NCBI GenBank assembly: GCA_009877105.1
Contig: WXFD01000055.1
Coordinates: 62,001-126,000 of the forward strand
From: Bacteroidales bacterium
GTDB taxonomy: Bacteria; Bacteroidota; Bacteroidia; Bacteroidales; VadinHA17
DNA: 64,000 bases
Direction: 5' to 3'
In this document: one piece after another, positions 55,172-63,379 of the stretch
How the letters are laid out: each line of letters starts with the position of its first letter
How positions within the stretch are numbered: position 1 is the first letter of the stretch
Made by a program: the position numbers and the translations under genes
The notes under the pieces: generated by a model
Database searches by the model: none
What the model saw: only the letters and a program-made list of their open reading frames with translations
What the model was told of the DNA's origin: nothing

Positions 55172-56332
55172 ATGAAAAGATCTTTAACTCTTCTGTTGCT
55201 GTTTCTTGTAATTGCCGGATGCCAAAGGAAGGACATGTTTACCATTTCAGGAACAATCAGGGAAAAGACAAAAGACGTGATTTACCTTAGCCGGCTGAAC
55301 GTAAATACCCTGGTTCTGACTGATTCATCGAAAGTAAACAAAAGGGGGAAATTTCATTTTAAAGCCAGGACAAAATTTCCTGAATTCTACCATATTGGAT
55401 ATTCAGGACAGGAGTTTGTGACAATTCTGGCAGGGCCCGGAGAGAAAATCAGGATAAATTTCAACGGAAATAGTCTCCCTGATAATTATTCGGTAAGCGG
55501 ATCATTGGGATCGGAACAGGTTCAGATGCTTGAACAAAGACTTGCAGCAACGAAAATCAGACTTGATTCCCTGCAGCAGGAGTATAAAAAGGTTTCGGGG
55601 CAGGCGGGATTTGAAAAAACGGATTCTGCATTGAGTGCGAGATACCTGGAACTTTTAAAAGATCTGCGCAGGAAAAATATTGAATTCATAATTACCAACC
55701 TCAAATCAATGGCCTCAATAATGGCTCTTTATCAGAAGACCGACGAGAACACCTATGTGCTTTATGATCAGCGTGATCTCCAATATATGAAGCTTGTTTC
55801 GGATTCACTGTCCACAATATATCCGAATTCTCCCAATGTCAAGGCCCTCACCGAAGATTTCAAGAATGAACTGAACAGGATGTATACAAGGCAGATCCAG
55901 AATATTGCAGAAACAAAATCGGAAGTGAGGCTTGATCCGAACCTGGAAGATATTAACGGAAGGAGGATACGCTTATCGTCACTGAAGGGAAAGATAGTTC
56001 TCCTCACTTTCTGGTCGGCACAGTCCAGGGAATGCATAGAAGACAATCTTCAGCTGAAACAGCTTTATGGCAAATATAAAAACAGAGGATTTGAGATATA
56101 CCAGATTAATCTTGATGCAAGCGAGGAGGTATGGAGGAACGGGGTAAAATTTGATGATCTGCCCTGGATCAGCACCAGGGAGGATGATCCCGGCAACCCG
56201 GCAAATGCACGGGTCTTCAATGTCAGGGCTCTGCCGGCAAACTACCTTTTCGATCGGAGCGGGGCAATTGCAGGGTCAAACCTCTTTGGCAGGCAGCTCC
56301 AGATAAAGCTGGATCAGATGTTAAATAACTGA
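55172..56332 (+). CDS. TlpA-like lipoprotein with SxxC in place of CxxC
   Basis: A 386-residue predicted lipoprotein (signal ending in LVIAGC), a paralogue of the gene just upstream: same DUF4369-like N-terminal domain (MFTISGTIREKTKDVIYLSR), helical middle and thioredoxin fold. The active-site region reads FWSAQSRECIED: the first cysteine is Ser285 and the second is Cys288. The cis-proline loop (ALPANY) remains. Dithiol oxidoreductase activity is therefore unlikely; a monothiol or binding role is possible. lpxH follows 5 bases after its stop. Confidence 0.88.
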   Translation: MKRSLTLLLLFLVIAGCQRKDMFTISGTIREKTKDVIYLSRLNVNTLVLTDSSKVNKRGKFHFKARTKFPEFYHIGYSGQEFVTILAGPGEKIRINFNGNSLPDNYSVSGSLGSEQVQMLEQRLAATKIRLDSLQQEYKKVSGQAGFEKTDSALSARYLELLKDLRRKNIEFIITNLKSMASIMALYQKTDENTYVLYDQRDLQYMKLVSDSLSTIYPNSPNVKALTEDFKNELNRMYTRQIQNIAETKSEVRLDPNLEDINGRRIRLSSLKGKIVLLTFWSAQSRECIEDNLQLKQLYGKYKNRGFEIYQINLDASEEVWRNGVKFDDLPWISTREDDPGNPANARVFNVRALPANYLFDRSGAIAGSNLFGRQLQIKLDQMLNN

Positions 56333-56337
56333 TCCTT

Positions 56338-57087
56338 ATGATTAAAAAACGCAGCAAAATATTTTTCGCGTCCGATTTTCACCTTGGGCTCAAAGCTGGA
56401 AAAGATCCGCATGAGAGGGAAAAGAAGGTTGTGGAATGGTTACTGAAAATAGCACCTGAAGCGAGGGAGATCTATCTGCTTGGGGATGTTTTTGACTTCT
56501 GGTGGGAATACAAACTGGTTGTACCTCGTGGATTTACCCGGTTCCTAGGCACAATATCGGCTTTGACCGACTCGGGGGTGGTAATTCATTTCTTTACCGG
56601 CAACCATGATATGTGGATCAGAGATTACCTGTCTACGGAATGTGGAGTAATATGCCACACCGGGCCTTTTTCAACGATATTCGGAAACCGCAGGTTTTAC
56701 CTCGCCCACGGTGAGGGACTCGGTTCAAATGATTTAGGATACAAAATACTCCTGTGGATATTCCGCAATAAACAGCTGCGGGCCCTGTATTCTTCAATAC
56801 ACCCGCGGGCCGGTGTTGGATTGGGGCACAAATGGTCGCTCCATTCGCGACTGGGAAAGGGAACCACTCTGGAATTTATGGGGGAGGAAAAGGAGGATCT
56901 TATTCGCCACGCCAAAGCAATCCTGGAAAAGGAGGATTTTGATTATTTCATTTTTGGCCACAGGCATATCTCCATGGTGTACAAGCTTCCCAACGGCCCT
57001 GAGGTGGTTTTTTTAGGCGAATGGGTAAAAAACGGCAGCTATGCGGAATGGGATGGAAAAAATCTGACCCTCATTGACTTTCACTGA
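56338..57087 (+). CDS. lpxH: UDP-2,3-diacylglucosamine diphosphatase (LpxH-like)
   Basis: A 249-residue calcineurin-like metallophosphoesterase that likely converts UDP-2,3-diacylglucosamine to lipid X in lipid A synthesis. The metal-binding motifs are FASDFHLGL, YLLGDVFDFWWE, FTGNHDMW, LAHGEGLG and FGHRHISM. FDFWWEYKLVVPRGF is typical of the Bacteroidota LpxH-type. It is in one transcript with the upstream TlpA-like gene (5-base gap) and overlaps the convergent SiaB-like gene by 7 bases. Confidence 0.88.
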   Translation: MIKKRSKIFFASDFHLGLKAGKDPHEREKKVVEWLLKIAPEAREIYLLGDVFDFWWEYKLVVPRGFTRFLGTISALTDSGVVIHFFTGNHDMWIRDYLSTECGVICHTGPFSTIFGNRRFYLAHGEGLGSNDLGYKILLWIFRNKQLRALYSSIHPRAGVGLGHKWSLHSRLGKGTTLEFMGEEKEDLIRHAKAILEKEDFDYFIFGHRHISMVYKLPNGPEVVFLGEWVKNGSYAEWDGKNLTLIDFH

Positions 57088-58196
57088 TCATTGTCCGTTC
57101 CGGTCTTTACTGTAAGGAAGAAATAGGAATAAGTTTCATTAATCTTTTCAAAGCTGTATATCAGCTTGCTTCCCGATTTCCTGGCTATGTCAATCAGACC
57201 CATGTTACCGGTGCTGTCGTTATCCGTGGTCTGAACGGATAATGACCGTGTGAACATCTCCCTGAGTTCATCGATACTGTGCCGGTTCACGGTATCAAGC
57301 TTTGCTTTCAGTTCCGGTATTGCTGAATTAACAATAAGATTGCCGGAAATCAGGATGAATTTCAGTCCGTCGAATCCTAGCATAATGACCGGCAGGCCAT
57401 ATTTTTTCTCTGAATCACGGCCGGTACTATATTTTGCAAGATTATCCAGTATCTCCATCTGAATGGTGAAAATACGTTTTCTGATCCTGAGTTCCAGATC
57501 ATTTTTAGTTAACCGCGCGTCTGTAATTGAAAGTACCTCGCCTCCGACATCGGAAGAAAAATGCCCCGACCAGATCATATAAATCCTGTTGTCTGCCATT
57601 AACTGTTCTACTCCGTCCAGCAAACCTTTTCTTTCACCGTTCATTCTCCCGCCCCTGTTAATTCCCTTTCCAGAGGCATTGACGGTTTTGTTCAGAACAA
57701 AGTAGGTGTATTTGTCGTCGTAGGGAACAAAATCATAATCAAGCCTGTTCCCCGTCTTGATTGCCATTTCCAGCAATCCGAGCCCTGCCCCGCCCTTGCT
57801 GCTCAGCTCTGAACTGTTCAATATCTGCATGTATTGCGACTTTATTTCCCTTTCATCTGACCTGTTTATCTGAACCAGCCTCCTCTCAAGCTCCTTCACA
57901 TTATCCGTTTCGATCATGTTGCCGGTGGTGATTGAGTAGCCATCATCTGTCCTGGCATAGGTTACCATTGACATGTCTGCATGATCCCTGTTGCCATGTC
58001 TGATTATGTTCTGAATACTTTCGAGTACGAACATGAACAGCTTTTTCCGTACAGCAAGTCTGTGGGACTCGGTTTTCATTTCATTTTCGATGAGGGTGAT
58101 CAGCGGCAATGAATTCTCTTCAGAAATGTCTCCCCGGTAGGCAAACAAGAGACGTTCATTCACCATTCTCGAATGGATTGAATTAATGAAATCCAT
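57081..58196 (-). CDS. Tandem SiaB-like (DUF6272) kinase-domain fusion
   Basis: A 371-residue protein with two similar halves. The first half (about 1-170) has an ATPase-like N-box LESIQNIIRHGN (Glu59, Asn63, His67) and a glycine box KGGAGLGLLEMA. The second half (about 195-365) has ITDARLTKNDLELRIRKRIF, a weaker N-box MEILDNLAKY and STGNMGLIDIARKSG in place of GGAGLGL. SiaB-type kinases phosphorylate a small SiaC partner that affects diguanylate cyclase signalling in Pseudomonas. No SiaC-like or phosphatase gene is adjacent. The second half may be a pseudo-kinase or regulatory copy. Confidence 0.75.
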   Translation of the reverse strand: MDFINSIHSRMVNERLLFAYRGDISEENSLPLITLIENEMKTESHRLAVRKKLFMFVLESIQNIIRHGNRDHADMSMVTYARTDDGYSITTGNMIETDNVKELERRLVQINRSDEREIKSQYMQILNSSELSSKGGAGLGLLEMAIKTGNRLDYDFVPYDDKYTYFVLNKTVNASGKGINRGGRMNGERKGLLDGVEQLMADNRIYMIWSGHFSSDVGGEVLSITDARLTKNDLELRIRKRIFTIQMEILDNLAKYSTGRDSEKKYGLPVIMLGFDGLKFILISGNLIVNSAIPELKAKLDTVNRHSIDELREMFTRSLSVQTTDNDSTGNMGLIDIARKSGSKLIYSFEKINETYSYFFLTVKTGTDNDQ

Positions 58197-58370
58197 ACAT
58201 ACATCGATAAATAATTGTCAATATAAACCTGAACAAAAAAGGTTTACAACAATGATAACGGCAAATCCCTGACATTAGTACAGGCATATTCCGTTTCGGT
58301 CCGCATTAATGAAATTTCCGACTGACTTCAGAATAAATAATCGTCCTCTCCGTCAGTCCTGTATGAAGGT

Positions 58371-59909
58371 TCATCCTGCCCATCCCTCCCTGTCGAGGTT
58401 ACGGTAATTTATTGCTTCGGATATATGTGAAACGGCAATGTTTTCTGATTCATCGAGATCCGCAATTGTCCGGGCCACTTTCAGGATACGGTCGTAAGCC
58501 CTGGCCGAAAGGCCGCGGAGTTCCATCGCTGTTCTGAGCAGTTTTCCTCCGGCCTCATCAAGCTGGCAGTATTTCCTCTGCTGGGCCGGTGACATCTGTG
58601 CGTTTGTATAAACTCCATTTACTGAATTAAAGCGTCTGGCCTGGATCATCCTTGCTTTCATCACCCTTTCCCTTACTGTTTCTGATTTTTCAATCCTGCC
58701 CTGATCCGAAAGTTTTTCAAACTTCACCGGAGTAACTTCAATATGAATATCTATCCTGTCGAGAAGCGGTCCTGAGATCCTGTTAAGATATTTCTGTACC
58801 ATTCCCGTTGAGCACATGCAATCCTTTTCAGGATGATTATGGAAGCCGCACGGGCAGGGGTTCATCGAAGCCACGAGCATGAAGCTGGCCGGATAATCAA
58901 CGGTCGATTTTGCCCTTGATATCGTGATCACCCGGTCTTCCAGCGGCTGCCTCATCACTTCCAGCACAGTCCGCTTGAATTCAGGAAGCTCATCGAGAAA
59001 CAGTACCCCGTTATGACTAAGGGAAATTTCTCCCGGCTGGGGGAATGTTCCTCCGCCCACCAGGGCCACATCCGATATTGTATGATGCGGCGATCTGAAC
59101 GGCCTTCTTATCATCAGCGCCGTATGATCATCTATCTTCCCTGCGACCGAGTGGATCTTCGTGGTCTCAAGGGCTTCCTCAAGGGTTAATGGCGGAATTA
59201 TTGTCGAAATCCTCTTGGCCAGCATTGTCTTTCCCGATCCTGGAGGGCCGATCATCAGAATGTTATGGGAGCCCGCTGCTGCAACCTCAAGTGCTCTTTT
59301 AACATTTTCCTGTCCCCTGACATCCGAAAAATCAACATCATATTTGTTCGCTTCCCGGTTAAACAGATCCGTGAGATTCACCGAAACGGGAGAGAAATCA
59401 CGCTTCCCGTTAAAAAAGTCAACCACATCACCAAGGGTTTCCATTCCAAAAACCTCAAGTCCGTTCACCACCGCAGCTTCCCTTGCATTTCTGACAGGCA
59501 CCACAATTCCCCTGAATCCTTCCTCCCTGGCCCTCAGGGCTATCGGCAGGATGCCTCTCACAGGCTGGAGCCTGCCGTCGAGCGAAAGTTCGCCCATCAT
59601 TACATACGACTCCAGCCTGCCCCGGCTAATCTTTTCATCCGCCGCCAGGATTCCCACTGCCAGCGGCAGGTCATATGACGAGCCTTCCTTGCGCACGTCT
59701 GCCGGAGCCATATTGATCACCACCTGCCTGCCCGGCCAATGGTAACCCAGGCTCCGCAGAGCCGATTCAATCCTCTGCTGGCTTTCCTTTACCGCAACAT
59801 CCGGAAGCCCGACAAGGAAAAAACGTATTCCAACCGACACATTAACTTCAATGGTAACCGTACCGGCATCAATGCCGGTAACAGCACTTGCAAATGTACG
59901 AACCAACAT
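58371..59909 (-). CDS. comM: YifB/ComM family Mg-chelatase-like AAA ATPase
   Basis: A 512-residue AAA+ protein of the ComM/YifB group. Some members assist branch migration during natural transformation. An N-terminal Lon-substrate-like domain (about 1-170, EVNVSVGIRFFLVGLPDVAV) precedes the ATPase with Walker A MIGPPGSGKTMLAKRI, Walker B GVLFLDELPEF, and the zinc-finger-like CPCGFHNHPEKDCMC. The C-terminus AMELRGLSARAYDRILKVAR is conserved. comF is also in the window, but neither proves competence. Confidence 0.93.
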   Translation of the reverse strand: MLVRTFASAVTGIDAGTVTIEVNVSVGIRFFLVGLPDVAVKESQQRIESALRSLGYHWPGRQVVINMAPADVRKEGSSYDLPLAVGILAADEKISRGRLESYVMMGELSLDGRLQPVRGILPIALRAREEGFRGIVVPVRNAREAAVVNGLEVFGMETLGDVVDFFNGKRDFSPVSVNLTDLFNREANKYDVDFSDVRGQENVKRALEVAAAGSHNILMIGPPGSGKTMLAKRISTIIPPLTLEEALETTKIHSVAGKIDDHTALMIRRPFRSPHHTISDVALVGGGTFPQPGEISLSHNGVLFLDELPEFKRTVLEVMRQPLEDRVITISRAKSTVDYPASFMLVASMNPCPCGFHNHPEKDCMCSTGMVQKYLNRISGPLLDRIDIHIEVTPVKFEKLSDQGRIEKSETVRERVMKARMIQARRFNSVNGVYTNAQMSPAQQRKYCQLDEAGGKLLRTAMELRGLSARAYDRILKVARTIADLDESENIAVSHISEAINYRNLDREGWAG

Positions 59910-60086
59910 AATTTTTAATTAACAGCACGTTCAGGAAACACACTATCAAATATAGTAAAATAAACCCGGAAAATAAAGACTCGCTGATAAAGTGAGAAAA
60001 TCTGAAATGCGGAAATACAATAAGCTTCACGACGGATAACAAGCAGCCCCAGGACTGTGATCACTCACCTGGGATAGTACTGTAAT

Positions 60087-61304
60087 TCATTTATCCTTAG
60101 TCAGGCAGCCCCAGTCAAGAAGTCGTTTTTCTCCCTGCAGGCTCCTGATCCCGGTAACATCCTGGCTCACTTCGATAGTCCCCTTATAACTGCCCCCTGC
60201 ATCGCGCATTGCGAAATAACGTATATGGATAAACCTGCCCTTCGACTGTATCCAGAAATCGGCCTGGTCCCTGGAGCCGTTCCTGAAAGCTTCCAGTATC
60301 TCATTCACAACATGAACACTTTCATGCGGATGGCAGTTTTGAACCTTTCTGCCGATAATGGCTTTTGAACGCGGGAAGATCCTGTGTTTTGACCCTGAAA
60401 AATAACAAACCTCATCATTTTCATCCACAAATGTAATATCGACCGGTAAATTTTCCAGCATCAGGATTATTTGCCCGGGTTTCAGCAATCCGGTTCCAAG
60501 GTCAACCCTGTCAACATTCCGGGACATAACCGCAGTCTGATCCTTCGCGGCCGGACTGATTCCGTAGCACCAGCCGGTCTCAAAGCTCTGCGCCAGCATC
60601 TCATTCCAGGCACCTGTCGGTAATGAATCCATTGCAACCGGAAAAACAATCTGTTCTTCCCGGAAGATGATCGGGAAGATCACAAAAAACAACTTCCCGA
60701 TTTCCCTGTTAAACCTTTCCCTGTCAACAGCTTCTTCTGACAATATCTCCTCCAGGGTTTTCAGACCCTGCCTGAAATCATCATGAAAAGACCACATTAA
60801 CTGGAGGCAGCGATATTGTGTGAATGTTTTTTCGAGATAAGGGAAAAGTATATTCTCCTTTTTTATATAGTGTAATTCGTATTCCTTTAAGCTCATTATA
60901 AAATTTCTCACCTTAACGAGCGAATCACTGCTGCCTGTTCCATCCCTACCGAGAATCAGCCTTAACGAAGGGCGTATCCCTGCAATTAATTTCTCCACCG
61001 CCCTGTTTTCAAGCATAAGGTAATACAGGAAATGAGGCTCAGCCGGCCTTTTCCATTTGTGGTCATTAAGAGATCTGAAAAAGGCATTCAGTATCCTGCC
61101 TACATTGTTTTTTACTGTACTGAAAGAATATCCGCAAGTCAGAAGATGATCCAGCACCTTCATCGTTTCCTCAGCTGTCACCGATTCCAGCGAATGTTTG
61201 TACATCAATATGAGCTCCCTGCCGTTTTCGCCGTCGATCAGGCGCTTTGCAAAGTTTATCAGATTGTTGAGGTTCTCAGGATGAGTGACCGAAGCTGCCT
61301 GCAT
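60087..61304 (-). CDS. DUF438-hemerythrin-PAS protein, diverged paralogue
   Basis: A 405-residue protein with the three-part layout of DUF438 proteins: a helical N-terminal domain (about 1-100), a hemerythrin-like helical domain (about 105-245) and a C-terminal PAS domain (about 275-395). Hemerythrin-type motifs are HYIKKENILFPYLEK, MWSFHDDFR and REEQIVFPVAM. The PAS domain has ITFVDENDEVCYFSG and FAMRDAGGSYKGTIEVSQD. Relatives are found in anaerobes and are linked to nitric oxide or oxygen response, but the role is inferred. It is divergent from the paralogue at 61514 and less conserved at its N-terminus. Confidence 0.8.
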   Translation of the reverse strand: MQAASVTHPENLNNLINFAKRLIDGENGRELILMYKHSLESVTAEETMKVLDHLLTCGYSFSTVKNNVGRILNAFFRSLNDHKWKRPAEPHFLYYLMLENRAVEKLIAGIRPSLRLILGRDGTGSSDSLVKVRNFIMSLKEYELHYIKKENILFPYLEKTFTQYRCLQLMWSFHDDFRQGLKTLEEILSEEAVDRERFNREIGKLFFVIFPIIFREEQIVFPVAMDSLPTGAWNEMLAQSFETGWCYGISPAAKDQTAVMSRNVDRVDLGTGLLKPGQIILMLENLPVDITFVDENDEVCYFSGSKHRIFPRSKAIIGRKVQNCHPHESVHVVNEILEAFRNGSRDQADFWIQSKGRFIHIRYFAMRDAGGSYKGTIEVSQDVTGIRSLQGEKRLLDWGCLTKDK

Positions 61305-61379
61305 TTCATGAAAATTTTATGTTGTCAGTATAAAAATAGGCAAATGAATTAAAATACTGGCAACCTTAGATTCTTATGC

Positions 61380-61387
61380 TACTTTTG
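61380..61387 (+). promoter_or_regulatory. Probable promoter of the plus-strand DUF438 operon
   Basis: TACTTTTG, an exact TAnnTTTG match, with CTG at 61357-61359 as a one-base-off -33 element (20-base spacer). A leader of about 120 bases to the ATG at 61514 would include the palindrome at 61448-61461. Confidence 0.55.
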
Positions 61388-61447
61388 CACAAGTTTCAGC
61401 ATGAAGCAATGACAAGGGATCTCTTTAAACAATATCCCGTGTGCATT

Positions 61448-61461
61448 GTTAATTAATTAAC
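61448..61461. promoter_or_regulatory. Perfect palindrome in the DUF438 leader
   Basis: GTTAATTAATTAAC is a perfect 14-base palindrome in the 209-base gap between the two divergent DUF438 genes. It may be an operator for a dimeric regulator such as a Crp/Fnr- or Rrf2-type protein; the regulator is not identified, and AT-rich chance palindromes are possible. Confidence 0.4.
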
Positions 61462-61513
61462 AGAAGGCAATATTAAGTGGGGTAAATAAAATTAAACAAA
61501 CAATATATTAAAA

Positions 61514-62749
61514 ATGAGTGAGTTAATAAATAATTCGAAGTTCAGGAAAGAAAAACTGAAGGAACTTATCCTGAAATTGCATAAAGGTGAAGATCCTCAA
61601 AGGGTCAGGGAGGAACTTATAGCCACATTGAGACAGGTCCCGTATGGGGAGGTTGTTGAGGTTGAACAGGAACTGATCTCTGAGGGCCTCCCTGAAACGG
61701 AAATACTGAAACTGTGCGACATTCACGGAGAAGTACTTGACGGGCATATCGATCAGACCGGCGCCGCATTTATTCCCGAAGGGCATCCTGTGGATGTATT
61801 CAGGCAGGAAAACAGGGAACTGCTTAAGGTAATAGAAAAAGCGCAGATGCTTCTCGGCACGTTATATTCTGTTCCGGAAAGCGGTTTCAGGGAATACTCT
61901 CTTCAGATACTGTCGTGTTTCAATGAGCTCATGGATGTCGATAAACACTACAAACGCAAGGAGTACCTTGTGTTTCCATATCTTGAAAGGCAGGAAATCA
62001 CCGGCCCTCCCAAAGTCATGTGGGGCAAGCATGATGAGATCAGGGAGCAGCTGAAGGGCTGCATAGAGATCCTCAGGAGCGAAGATCTCAGGAAATCTGA
62101 TCTTGAGGATGCAACTGAAATTCTTTTTGCTCCGGTACTGAAAGCGATGGCTGACATGACCAAAAAGGAAGAAGATATTCTTTTTCCCATGAGCATGGAT
62201 GTTCTTACCACTGACGACTGGTGGCAGATACACAGGCAGACCCTCGAATTCGGCTATACACTCTATGATCCGAAAGCAGACTGGAAACCGGAGGGAGTTA
62301 CAGCGGAAAATACAGGGGAGGATATCTCGTACGAATCAGGCACAATCCGGCTCCCGTCAGGCAGTTTTACCGCAGCCGAGATCATGGCAATACTAAACAC
62401 CATACCCTTCGACATGACATTCGTTGACAGGAATGACAAGGTGAAGTATTTCACACAGGGTAAGGAACGTATTTTTGCAAGGAACCGGTCAATAATAAAC
62501 CGTGACGTCCGACTCTGTCATCCTCCGGGAAGTGTCCATATAATTGAAAAGATCATCGACGATTTTAAAACCGGAAAGGCTTCTCACGCGCCATTCTGGA
62601 TCCAGATGAGGGGGAAATTCATTCATATCGAGTATTTTGCCCTCAGGGACGAGAACGGTGAATATTTGGGGACCCTGGAGGTATCGCAGGATCTTTCCAA
62701 TGCACGAAAACTGGAAGGTGAAAAAAGGATCTTATCCTACAGTGAATAA
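61514..62749 (+). CDS. DUF438-hemerythrin-PAS protein
   Basis: A 411-residue protein closer to the DUF438 consensus than its divergent neighbour. The N-terminal helical domain (about 1-90) has LKELILKLHKGEDPQRVREEL. The hemerythrin-like domain (about 95-240) shows DKHYKRKEYLVFPYLER, PPKVMWGKHDEIREQL and MTKKEEDILFPMSMD. The PAS domain (about 285-400) includes DMTFVDRNDKVKYFTQ, ERIFARNRSIINRDVRLCHP and FALRDENGEYLGTLEVSQD. It probably senses or binds a small ligand such as NO or O2 through a di-iron site, but some canonical histidines are absent. The DUF1858/DUF2249 gene follows 12 bases later. Confidence 0.85.
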   Translation: MSELINNSKFRKEKLKELILKLHKGEDPQRVREELIATLRQVPYGEVVEVEQELISEGLPETEILKLCDIHGEVLDGHIDQTGAAFIPEGHPVDVFRQENRELLKVIEKAQMLLGTLYSVPESGFREYSLQILSCFNELMDVDKHYKRKEYLVFPYLERQEITGPPKVMWGKHDEIREQLKGCIEILRSEDLRKSDLEDATEILFAPVLKAMADMTKKEEDILFPMSMDVLTTDDWWQIHRQTLEFGYTLYDPKADWKPEGVTAENTGEDISYESGTIRLPSGSFTAAEIMAILNTIPFDMTFVDRNDKVKYFTQGKERIFARNRSIINRDVRLCHPPGSVHIIEKIIDDFKTGKASHAPFWIQMRGKFIHIEYFALRDENGEYLGTLEVSQDLSNARKLEGEKRILSYSE

Positions 62750-62761
62750 AAGGAACAGAAA

Positions 62762-63280
62762 ATGGAAAAACTCATAATTACCCCTAAAACAAAAATTTAC
62801 GATCTGCTGCACTCATATCCTGAATTAGAGGAAGAACTTATCGATGCTGCCCCGGAATTTAAAAAGCTCAGGAACCCGGTGCTGCGAAAGACCATTGCCC
62901 GCATAACCAATATAAGCCAGGCTGCCACAATCGGGGGGTTAAAGGTTGAAGATCTTGTCAACCGGCTGAGAGCACGGGTTGGCCAGGGGAACATCGAACA
63001 AATGGATGAAGGCGGTGCAAAATACATTACCGATCGTCCCGGGTGGTTCACAGGCGACATGATCGTGAGATCAATTGATATCAGGGAAATGCTCAACAGG
63101 GATGAACAGCCGGTACATGAAGTACTTGCATCAATCAAAAAGCTCGGCGGAAATGAGATACTTGAAGTCATTGCACCATTTATCCCCGCTCCCCTGATTG
63201 ACAAAGCCCTCAGCCTTGAGTACAGACACTGGCTCGATAAAAAGTCAGAAGGCGAGTACAGGGTTTACTTCACCAGGTAA
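62762..63280 (+). CDS. DUF1858-DUF2249 protein
   Basis: A 172-residue protein. The N-terminal DUF1858-like domain (about 1-70) has TKIYDLLHSYPELEEELID and AATIGGLKVEDLVNRLR, resembling the ScdA_N domain of iron-centre repair proteins. The C-terminal DUF2249-like part (about 100-172) has SIDIREMLNRDEQPVHEVLA and LEVIAPFIPAPLIDKAL. It is cotranscribed with the DUF438 gene (12-base gap). In anaerobes such proteins cluster with hemerythrin and nitric oxide response genes. The biochemical function is unknown. Confidence 0.85.
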   Translation: MEKLIITPKTKIYDLLHSYPELEEELIDAAPEFKKLRNPVLRKTIARITNISQAATIGGLKVEDLVNRLRARVGQGNIEQMDEGGAKYITDRPGWFTGDMIVRSIDIREMLNRDEQPVHEVLASIKKLGGNEILEVIAPFIPAPLIDKALSLEYRHWLDKKSEGEYRVYFTR

Positions 63281-63310
63281 CCGCCGGCAATACATTGTTC
63301 CTGAACAGGC

Positions 63311-63336
63311 TGCAGGACAGTAATGAAAATCCTGCA
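63311..63336. terminator. Possible hairpin between the DUF1858 and LytTR genes
   Basis: TGCAGGA (63311-63317) / TCCTGCA (63330-63336), a 7-base stem with a 12-base loop, 30 bases after the DUF1858 gene stop. The T-tract is poor, so termination is uncertain. Confidence 0.35.
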
Positions 63337-63379
63337 TTCATTCCGGCCACTTTGGGGTATACTACATGATTACAGGTTT

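Noticed and set aside
59161..59745. A 194-codon open frame opposite comM
   Set aside because: It is serine-rich low-complexity translation opposite the conserved ComM ATPase core, typical of a shadow frame.
60048..60073. Hairpin CCCAGG/CCTGGG after the minus-strand DUF438 gene
   Set aside because: Six-base stem with no T-run on either strand, so not supported as a terminator.
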